Assembly: GCF_000372465.1 (NCBI RefSeq)
Contig: NZ_AQUZ01000041.1
Coordinates: forward strand, 883 to 64,882
DNA from: Kribbella catacumbae DSM 19601
GTDB taxonomy: Bacteria; Actinomycetota; Actinomycetes; Propionibacteriales; Kribbellaceae
Direction of reading: 5' to 3'
Length of the DNA: 64,000 nt
In this document: piece by piece, positions 58,601 through 64,000 of the stretch
Numbering within the stretch: position 1 is the first letter of the stretch
Layout of the letters: each line of letters starts with the position of its first letter
Notes under the pieces: model-generated
What the model was told of the DNA's origin: nothing
Seen by the model: the letters and a program-made list of their open reading frames with translations, nothing else
Databases searched by the model: none
Translations under genes and position numbers: made by a program

Positions 58601-61417
58601 GGGACCTACCACGTGAACCCCGACGGAACGATCAGCTTCGATCCGCTGCCGGCCTTCACCGGGACCGCGACCACGCTGGCGTATCGCGTCTCCGACTGGT
58701 TCGACCAGGCGGCCAGCTCGACCATCACGCTCACCGTGACGCCGATCGTTCCCACCGCGGAGGACGACACCGCCACCTCGCCGTACGGCGCGACCGCGAC
58801 GGTCAAGGTGCTCGCCAACGACAAGCCCGGTGACCTGAGCGCGCCGCTCGTCATCGGCAGCCTGCTGCTTAAGGACCCGGCCGACGGGCTGCTCAAGACC
58901 GCCGTGACGATCAAGGACGAAGGTGTCTACACCGCGAAGGCGGGCGTCGTCGGGTTCGTGCCGGTGCCGGGCTTCACCGGGCCGGGTACTGCGCTGACCT
59001 ACCAAGTTGCCGACGACAACGGAACGACGGCGACGGCCACGGTCTGGATCACCGTCGGACTGCCGCCGGTCGCGCAGCCCGACAACGCCTCGACGCTGCA
59101 GAACGTCACGGTCACCGTGAACGTGCTGTCGAACGACAGTCCGGGCACGGACGCGAAGCTCGACCCGTCGTCGGTGGTCATCAGCGCACCCGACGTACCG
59201 GCTGCGGCTGCCTTCGGTAAGAAGGTGACTATCCCAGGGCAAGGCACCTACACCGTGCAGCAGAGCGGTGCGATCCAGTTTGACCCGGTCCCGGCGTTCC
59301 ACGGCAAGGGTCGGCAACTCCAGTACAAGGTGACCGACTCGCAGGGAAACACCGCCTCGTCGACGCTCCGCATCGAGGTCACGGCGGTCCAGCCCTTCAC
59401 CGTCGACGACTCGGCGATCACACCGTTCAACCGGCCGATCACGCTGAACGTGCTGACCAACGACAAGCCCGGCGATCCGAGTGCACCGCTCGTCGCGGCG
59501 AGTCTGCTGCTGCAGGACCCGGCCGACACGACGAAGTACCGGAAGACCGTCACGCAAGCTGGTGAGGGCACCTACACCGCGAAGCCGGACGGGTCGATCA
59601 CCTTCGTGCCCGTGAAGAACTACCAGGGCATGACCACGCCGGCGACGTACCGGGTGAGTGACACCAACGGGACTCCGGCCGACGGTCTGCTCTTCCTCAC
59701 GGTCGGCAAGGGGCCGCAGGCCAAACCTGACAGCACGACGACGAAGCAGAACGTGAACGCGCTGGTCGATCCGCTCGTCAACGACCAGCCCGGCACCGAC
59801 GCCGAGCTGGAGAAGACCTCGGTCGAGGTGTACGACGGCAAGGCCTGGGCGAAGACCGCGACGATCACTGGCCAGGGGACGTACAAGGTCGACGCGGTGA
59901 CGGGCAAGGTCACCTTCGACCCGGTGCAGACCTTCAGCGGGCCGAGCTCGATCACCTACCGGGTGACGGACACGGCCAGGAACAAGGCGACTTCGACGGT
60001 CACCGTGACGGTCGATGCCATCATCCCGGACGCTGTGAACGACACGGCCTCGACCGCCTTCGACACTCCGATCACCGTGCCGGTACTGGCGAACGACCGG
60101 CCTGGCGACGCCAGCGCGCCGCTTGTCCCGACGAGCGTCCGGCTGATCGACTTCGCGACCGGCGACCCGGTGACCAGTCTGCGGGTCGAAGGTCAGGGCA
60201 CCTACACCGTCCAGCCCGACGGCGGGATCCGGCTGCTGCCTTGGGGTGGCTGGACTGGTGCGGCGACGCCGGTGACCTACCAGGTCAGCGACGCCAACGG
60301 CAGCGCCGGTACTGCGACGCTGGTGGTGACCGTCGGTGCGAAGCCGGTGGCGCTGCCGGATGTGGCCAAGACCAAGCAGCACGTCGCGGTCACCTTCGAC
60401 CCGTTGGTCAACGACAAACCGGGCGCCGGGGCGAAGTTCGATCCGGCCACGCTGCTGCTGGTGAATGCGGCCGGCGACCTGGTCGCTCGGGTGACCATCG
60501 CGGGACAGGGCAACTATGTGGTTGCTGAAGGCAAGATCATCTTCACCCCGGTGGCGACCTTCGTGGGCAGCACCCGGCCGGCGCAGTACGAGGTGAAGGA
60601 CAGTAACCGGAACGCGGCCCGCTCGACCGTATCGGTGACGGTGCTGCCGGTTCGGCCGGTGGCGACGGATGACAGTGCGAGTACGCAGTACGGGGAAGCT
60701 GTGACCGTGCCGGTGCTCGGCAACGACAAGGCCGGCGATCCGTCGGCGCCTCTGGTCCCGGCGTCGGTCGTGCTTCGCGACCCGGCGGACGGGACCGACA
60801 AGAGCACGGTGACGATCCCGGCCGAAGGCAGCTTCGTGGCCCGGCCGGACGGCACCGTCGGATACACCCCGGTGAAGGGCTTCGCCGGTACCACCAGATC
60901 GCTCACCTATCGGGTGACCGATGCGAACGGGACGTCGGACACGGCTCGCCTGGAGATCACCGTCGGTGCTCCCAGCGGGGCGAAGGCCATCCCGGACACC
61001 GGTACCGGCACCCCTGGCAACCCGGTGGTCGTCAACCCCCTTCTGAACGACGCCGCGACCCAGGGCGCGGTCTGGGATCCGGGCAGTGTCTGCCTGGTGA
61101 CCGGGCCGGCCACCTGTGGGAAGCGGGTGGTCGTACCGGCCGTCGGTGTCTGGACGGTCGGTACCGACGGGTCGATCAGGCTCGTTCCGGAGCGGGGCTT
61201 CATCGGTACGGCGAAGGCGTCGTACCGGGTCGCTGACACGAATGGCGTGACAGTGGACTCGCGGGTGAAGGTGACCATCGGGGCTCAGCCGGCCGCGCAG
61301 GCCAAGGTGGACAAGACCGAACTGCCGGACACCGGCGGCCCGTCGATCCTGCTTCTCACCCTGGCCGGGCTGCTGGTCGCGCTGGGTCTCACGCTGATGG
61401 GCCGGGGCCGCCGATAG
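55607..61417 (+). CDS. giant LPXTG-anchored surface fibril protein with CshA-like repeats
   Basis: A 1,936-residue surface protein. ATG 55607 has GGGAGGG upstream; an earlier ATG adds 11 residues before the signal. Signal peptide ~1-29. A non-repeat adhesin-like N-domain (~30-255) is followed by a GEVED-type domain (~257-405, DFGDAPATYGAAWS to GEVEDYPIV). Fourteen CshA-type modules of ~106 residues follow (409-1892), in an alternating pattern: odd modules have a NDxPGD..APL core and end with NGT, even modules have PLxND and end in a (R/Q)N.A.ST-type strand. LPDTG at 1906 precedes a hydrophobic helix and an Arg tail, so sortase should anchor it to peptidoglycan. Expected role: adhesion or hyphal surface fibre. 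Confidence 0.9.
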   Translation: MTGTRSGHRLLAVLTALGITTMAAGLASAYQVPEAPFTQGSTATATMPGSGLVQTITVTGQTELLDATTAGVRGSTAKTYEPAIARTTPAQDLLVNTGTCAAIGTCGGRGTLTITFSQPVRNPILHLAGLGGAATETVNGRTSAQSELHSVLKLTTAGLSLTKMGQGNNLAISSDTITALNPDAGPHCINTDTGEGPDSAATAACGSVKVNGVAKSITFDLTAVFTKNRTVPAFNAPTSGDAFSVLASVGEDFGDAPATYGAAWSVLGDLRLGDDATEDNTTVANGTSGPMKDQADDGVTFKPLATIAKSYSATVALSGASRSGRVCGWIDLDKSGKFQPTERACATFASGQSAASLTWSALPKLTAGTTYARVRVGYSTAQVETPQSAADSGEVEDYPIVIAPPPPPIALDDTATTQYNAGLTTDVLGNDRPGDPASPLKPTTLCLVAADKCVVMVNVVAEGKYVAKQDGKIDFEPVPGFVGKAKPVTYRIADTNGTTATAMLTITVALPAKPHAVADTATTQQNVSIAVTPLANDRAAPGVTLVPASVVLRDPADAAFKKKVVVPAEGTYAVKPNGAVDFMPLPQFTGVATSLGYRVTDSTRQVAESTLAVTVTPVTPKAAGDSITTPFDTNVVIPVLDNDLPGTPEAPLNPLTLKLVDPVSGKLVDRVTVPRQGNYVVADGKVNFEPVQGFQGVTTPLTYQVLDKNGTPARAQLTVSVDAPGPPVANPDRTTLQQGGSVFITVLDNDKPGPTGSAIVPGSVRLIPPTAEADPVKSLVVAGQGKYTVKPDGRVLFESDPAFSGKATPIGYQVADGNGAIGRSTLAVEVAMVQPDAVNDTASTAYDKNVTVNVLANDSAGDPAVPLVPSSLKLIDPMTHLPKSTVVVDGEGTFKIVADGKVEVDPLPTYTGVLTPLTYTVSDVNGTIASATLTITVAKPSPPTAKPDAATTKQDDPVTLDPLVNDQAGTGTGLDPVSVVLIDPADGSLKKVVTIAGQGTYHVNPDGTISFDPLPAFTGTATTLAYRVSDWFDQAASSTITLTVTPIVPTAEDDTATSPYGATATVKVLANDKPGDLSAPLVIGSLLLKDPADGLLKTAVTIKDEGVYTAKAGVVGFVPVPGFTGPGTALTYQVADDNGTTATATVWITVGLPPVAQPDNASTLQNVTVTVNVLSNDSPGTDAKLDPSSVVISAPDVPAAAAFGKKVTIPGQGTYTVQQSGAIQFDPVPAFHGKGRQLQYKVTDSQGNTASSTLRIEVTAVQPFTVDDSAITPFNRPITLNVLTNDKPGDPSAPLVAASLLLQDPADTTKYRKTVTQAGEGTYTAKPDGSITFVPVKNYQGMTTPATYRVSDTNGTPADGLLFLTVGKGPQAKPDSTTTKQNVNALVDPLVNDQPGTDAELEKTSVEVYDGKAWAKTATITGQGTYKVDAVTGKVTFDPVQTFSGPSSITYRVTDTARNKATSTVTVTVDAIIPDAVNDTASTAFDTPITVPVLANDRPGDASAPLVPTSVRLIDFATGDPVTSLRVEGQGTYTVQPDGGIRLLPWGGWTGAATPVTYQVSDANGSAGTATLVVTVGAKPVALPDVAKTKQHVAVTFDPLVNDKPGAGAKFDPATLLLVNAAGDLVARVTIAGQGNYVVAEGKIIFTPVATFVGSTRPAQYEVKDSNRNAARSTVSVTVLPVRPVATDDSASTQYGEAVTVPVLGNDKAGDPSAPLVPASVVLRDPADGTDKSTVTIPAEGSFVARPDGTVGYTPVKGFAGTTRSLTYRVTDANGTSDTARLEITVGAPSGAKAIPDTGTGTPGNPVVVNPLLNDAATQGAVWDPGSVCLVTGPATCGKRVVVPAVGVWTVGTDGSIRLVPERGFIGTAKASYRVADTNGVTVDSRVKVTIGAQPAAQAKVDKTELPDTGGPSILLLTLAGLLVALGLTLMGRGRR

Positions 61418-61431
61418 TGGGGAACCGTGGC

Positions 61432-61461
61432 GCCGGGTCTCGCCGAGGAGCGGGACCCGGC
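61432..61461. terminator. hairpin between convergent fibril and GNAT genes
   Basis: GCCGGGTC (61432-61439) and GACCCGGC (61454-61461) form an 8-bp stem with a 14-base loop 14 bases after the fibril stop and directly before the GNAT stop. Confidence 0.6.
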
Positions 61462-61462
61462 T

Positions 61463-61981
61463 CTACAGATCGCTGACCAGCATCAGTTCGTCGCGGTAGT
61501 CGTCGTCGGCAACCCGTACTGCGCGGGGATGGCGGCCGACGACCCGGTAGCCGAGCTTGCCGTAGAAGTCCTCCAGGCTGCTCCCGTCGCGGACGGTGAG
61601 CTGCAACTGCTCCAGCCCGAGCTTCACCGCGGACTGCCGCAGCCCGTCCATCAGCAACCGGCCGGCGCCGCCACCCTGGTACTTCGGATGCACCATCACG
61701 CGCAGCACCGTGCGCCAGTGGAGGTTCAGCGCGCTATCCCGATCAACCAGTAGACCCATGCCGACGTACCGCTCGCCGTTGTGCAGTACGCCGAGCAGAT
61801 CCTTGCCGGCGGCAACTCGCTCGAGGGCGAGATCGAGGGTCTCGGCCACCAGGTGCACCGGAGCGGGCACGGTGAACCCGACGCTGCCGCCCGCGTCCGT
61901 GGCGGCGATCCAGGTGTCCAGCAGATCGGCCCGCAGCGCGGGATCCGAGACCGCGTCCGGCTCCATGACGACGTACTCCAC
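61463..61981 (-). CDS. GNAT-family N-acetyltransferase
   Basis: A 172-residue acetyltransferase. The acetyl-CoA site VHPKYQGGGAGRLLMDGL is near 97-114 (RxxGxGxL-like, with Gln-Gly-Gly-Gly), followed by LQLTVRDGSSLEDFYGKLGY typical of motif B. GTG 61981 has GGGAGG seven bases upstream. The substrate is unknown. It is transcribed toward the fibril gene. Confidence 0.87.
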   Translation of the reverse strand: MEYVVMEPDAVSDPALRADLLDTWIAATDAGGSVGFTVPAPVHLVAETLDLALERVAAGKDLLGVLHNGERYVGMGLLVDRDSALNLHWRTVLRVMVHPKYQGGGAGRLLMDGLRQSAVKLGLEQLQLTVRDGSSLEDFYGKLGYRVVGRHPRAVRVADDDYRDELMLVSDL

Positions 61982-62133
61982 GGCGACCTCCCAGATGCGA
62001 CTGATTTGCAGGTAGCAGTCTACGGTCGTTAGTCACCTGGACGAGGTGGTCGGGCTGATCCGGCCGTTCCTCCGTCGCGTGACGTGAGAAAAGCCGATGA
62101 GCTGCCGGCGGACCTGCTGGCAGAATCGGCGCG

Positions 62134-62667
62134 GTGTCCACTCAGATGATCGTGCTCAACGGCGGTTCGAGTTCCGGCAAGACCGGGATCGCTCGCTGTC
62201 TGAAGGCGGTTCTGCCGCAACCGTGGATCAGTCTCGGGGTAGACGATCTCGTCGACGCGCTGCCGCCGGGCCTGCTGGAATCTGGATCCGGGATCGCGTT
62301 CGGCTCGGGTGGTGAGGTCGAGGTCGGGGAAGGGTTTCGCAAGATTGAGGTCGCCTGGATGGCCGGTGTCGCCGCGATGGCGCGGGCCGGGGCGCGGATC
62401 GTCTTCGACGACGTCTTCCTTGGTGGCGCCGCCTCGCAAGAGCGGACGCGCACGCAGCTGGCCGGGCTCGAGGTGCTCTGGGTCGGTGTGCGCTGCGCGC
62501 CGGAGATCGCGGCCGGCCGGGAGATCGCCCGCGGCGATCGGGTCGGCGGCATGGCCGCGCTGCAGGCGACGGCGGTGCACGAAGGCGTCGTCTACGACCT
62601 TGAGGTCGACACCGGCACCACCGAGTCCATCGACTGCGCCCGGGTCATCGCAGCCCACGTCAGCTAG
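62134..62667 (+). CDS. chloramphenicol-phosphotransferase-like kinase
   Basis: A 177-residue P-loop kinase. NGGSSSGKTG (~9-18) is Walker A, and WISLGVDDLVDALPP (~31-45) carries the catalytic-base Asp of the CPT family; a RIVFDDVFL segment (~88-96) fits Walker B. Relatives in Streptomyces phosphorylate the C3 hydroxyl of chloramphenicol, but most homologues have no proven substrate. It starts at GTG and lies just before hairpin repeat B. Confidence 0.85.
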   Translation: MSTQMIVLNGGSSSGKTGIARCLKAVLPQPWISLGVDDLVDALPPGLLESGSGIAFGSGGEVEVGEGFRKIEVAWMAGVAAMARAGARIVFDDVFLGGAASQERTRTQLAGLEVLWVGVRCAPEIAAGREIARGDRVGGMAALQATAVHEGVVYDLEVDTGTTESIDCARVIAAHVS

Positions 62668-62674
62668 TGCCGGC

Positions 62675-62778
62675 CCGGACCGCCACCACTCACAAACCTG
62701 CCGTTTCCATCCCGGCGCATGCCTGCGCACGCTCGGCCGGGTGCGATCAGCTGAGGTTTGTGAGTGGTGGCGGTCCGG
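62675..62778. repeat. hairpin repeat element, copy B (perfect 25-bp arms)
   Basis: Arms at 62675-62699 and 62754-62778 are perfect inverted copies (core GGACCGCCACCACTCACAAA), with a 54-base loop that itself contains GCGCATGC-type palindromes. The arm sequence matches element A at 51767-51868. It lies between the kinase gene and the convergent sigma-factor gene and could also terminate both. Confidence 0.88.
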
Positions 62779-62794
62779 CCCGCCCCTCCAGCAG

Positions 62795-63694
62795 TCAGAG
62801 CTCGCTGAGGCGGGGGAGCGTGCTGAGTTTGTCCGGGTTGCGGACGATGTAGATCTGGCTGATCTGGCCGGCTTCGTCGAGTTCCATGAAGCCGGCGCTG
62901 TCGACCTCGTCGCCGTCGTAGAAGACGAAGGCGCGTTCGCCGTTGAGTTCGGCCAGTCTGACCTCGAAGTTGTACGCCTCCCGGTCTGGGGCGAGCAGGC
63001 TGATCAACCAGCGAGAGATCTTGTCCGCGCCGAACAACGGCCGCAGGGCAGCCTTCTTCTTGCCGCCGCCGTCACTGACCAGCTCGACGTCGGGTGCGAG
63101 CAGCGAGACCATCTGGGCAAGGTCACCCGACCACGCGGCCGTGAGGAACTGGGTGGTCACCTCGGTGTGCCGCGCCTTGTCGACCCGGTGCCTCGGCTGC
63201 CGGGCGTGCACGTGCTCGCGAGCGCGATGCGCCAGCTGCCGGACGGCGGCCTCCGACCGCCCGAGGGTGGTGGCGATCTCCGCGAACGGCAGGTCGAACA
63301 CCTCCCGCAGTACGAATGCCGCCCGCTCCAGCGGTGACAGCGTCTCCAGGACGACCAGCATCGCCATCGACACCGAGTCGGCGACCTCGGCCACGGCGGC
63401 CGGATCGTCCTCGTCCCGGGTGGACAGGATCGGCTCGGGCAGCCACGGCCCGACGTACTGCTCGCGCCGGGCCTTCTGCTGCCGCAGCCGGTTGAGCGCG
63501 AGCCGGGTGCTGATCCGGATCAGGTACGCCCGGACATCGCGGACTTCCTCGCGATCAGCGGCCGACCACCGCAACCACGTCTCCTGTACGACGTCCTCCG
63601 CGTCGACAACACTCCCCACCACCCGGTACGCCGCGCCGACCAGTACTGAGCGATGCTCGGCGAACTCGGCTGCCAACTCGTCCTCGGACGTCAT
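62795..63694 (-). CDS. second ECF41 (SigJ-type) sigma factor
   Basis: A 299-residue sigma factor with region 2 (AAYRVVGSVVDAEDVVQETW, ~21-40), region 4 (FAEIATTLGRSEAAVRQLAH, ~137-156) and a C-terminal SnoaL-like domain (~175-290) carrying DGGG and NPDKL. WLPEP is also present. It is a paralogue of the protein at 14750-15628. No CMD-type partner is visible beside it within the window. A candidate promoter of the same type lies 41 bases upstream. Confidence 0.93.
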   Translation of the reverse strand: MTSEDELAAEFAEHRSVLVGAAYRVVGSVVDAEDVVQETWLRWSAADREEVRDVRAYLIRISTRLALNRLRQQKARREQYVGPWLPEPILSTRDEDDPAAVAEVADSVSMAMLVVLETLSPLERAAFVLREVFDLPFAEIATTLGRSEAAVRQLAHRAREHVHARQPRHRVDKARHTEVTTQFLTAAWSGDLAQMVSLLAPDVELVSDGGGKKKAALRPLFGADKISRWLISLLAPDREAYNFEVRLAELNGERAFVFYDGDEVDSAGFMELDEAGQISQIYIVRNPDKLSTLPRLSEL

Positions 63695-63734
63695 ACCGAC
63701 CTCATCCCGCCATCCTCCTGTGTGTCATCCCTCC

Positions 63735-63763
63735 GGACACGCAGAACCAGGCAAATTGTGACG
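63735..63763 (-). promoter_or_regulatory. candidate ECF41 autoregulatory promoter, second copy
   Basis: On the minus strand CGTCACA (63763-63757), 16 bases, then GTGTCC (63740-63735), ending 41 bases before the sigma-factor ATG. The layout equals that before the first ECF41 gene with one base more in the spacer. Confidence 0.6.
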
Positions 63764-63781
63764 TGAGGCCGCTCACAGCGG

Positions 63782-64000
63782 TCAGCGCTGGAGCCACAGG
63801 TAGACGATCGGAGCGGTGATCGCGCTGGCGACCAGGAAGGCGAGCAGGCCGCTGATGCGCCCCCGCTCATCAGCGCGCCACTGCCAGAAGGGTGAGGACC
63901 AGGGAGGCCAGGATGAAGGTGGTGAAGTAGGCGGCGCTGCCGGTGGCGAACGAGGTCATCCGCCGGCGGTTGTAGGCCTTGGTGAGCAGCAGGCCGACGA
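63782..64000 (-). pseudogene. membrane protein gene, 3' end, apparently frameshifted
   Basis: Open at the right edge. From 63998 the frame reads VGLLLTKAYNRRRMTSFATG, a hydrophobic helix, and stops at 63870-63872 after LLAVAR. In the neighbouring frame DERGRISGLLAFLVASAITA continues with PIVYLWLQR to a stop at 63782-63784, which looks like the natural last helix. A one-base change near 63875-63895 would join the two. The gene is therefore either inactivated or the read has an indel here. Family unrecognised. Confidence 0.5.

Noticed and set aside
57386..60382. 998-codon open frame antisense to the fibril gene
   Set aside because: Arg/Gly/Val-rich shadow with no domain; a product of GC-rich third positions and the repeat structure of the real gene.
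1..64000. Search for tRNA, rRNA and replication origin
   Set aside because: No cloverleaf with conserved TTCGA-type arm, no rRNA segment and no DnaA-box cluster was noticed by eye; a tRNAscan or Infernal run would settle it.

Overview
The window is high-GC actinobacterial DNA. Gene content and protein style suggest the Propionibacteriales, plausibly a Kribbella-like soil actinomycete. This is an inference from a DUF222-type HNH nuclease, ECF41/SigJ sigma factors, several sugar-degrading lipoprotein-ABC genes, leaderless genes and typical actinobacterial housekeeping synteny; no 16S rRNA or other marker is present. No tRNA, rRNA, CRISPR array, prophage or intact insertion sequence was seen.

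Left part (1-10.2 kb): the 3' end of an HNH nuclease gene, a decayed IS3-type transposase, a TPR-like protein, a secreted polysaccharide deacetylase, a polar amino-acid ABC transporter (binding lipoprotein, permease, ATPase), an XRE regulator divergent from a secreted VWA protein with a strong palindromic operator between them, a membrane Ser/Thr kinase, and a CGNR zinc-finger/ketopantoate-reductase pair.

Core metabolic part (10.2-25 kb): an FMN riboswitch followed by the complete riboflavin operon ribD-ribE-ribM(pnuC)-ribBA-ribH. Then comes an accessory block: ECF41 sigma factor plus its AhpD/CMD partner, a four-module (A-B-A'-B') protein divergent from a WYL regulator, a P1 peptidase with a glycine insert, and a broken metallo-beta-lactamase-fold gene. 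After it follow hisE-hisG-PH-domain protein, an aldose 1-epimerase-like protein, a uridine-kinase-like protein, a small membrane protein and an SseB protein. In related actinomycetes the rib and his genes are usually close together, so the accessory block looks inserted.

Accessory part (25-38.4 kb): a MacB-like ABC exporter operon with a divergent TetR regulator, then a glycan-utilisation locus (GH5-like hydrolase, LacI regulator, sugar-binding lipoprotein, two permeases, secreted GH18-CBM32 enzyme). LacI-type operators lie in front of both outward-facing units. Two ~174-bp, ~97 % identical, nested-palindromic elements sit in the same orientation at either side of this locus.

Translation part (38.4-49.5 kb): DUF1844 protein, infC (no AUG/GUG/UUG start; AUC or AUU must be used), rpmI, rplT, a SpoU rRNA methyltransferase, a PHP hydrolase, a TetR/DHA2-MFS pair with a perfect 16-bp inverted-repeat operator, a membrane protein, and pheS-pheT.

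Right part (49.5-64 kb): a gamma-glutamyltranspeptidase, then a probable cell-surface operon: a GT2 polyprenyl-phosphate glycosyltransferase with an octapeptide-repeat tail, a large membrane protein with a different octapeptide repeat, and a 1,936-residue LPXTG-anchored fibril of 14 CshA-like modules. It is followed by a GNAT protein, a CPT-like kinase, a second ECF41 sigma factor and a frameshifted membrane-protein gene at the edge. A second family of hairpin repeats brackets this region. In-frame minisatellites recur in membrane or secreted proteins throughout.
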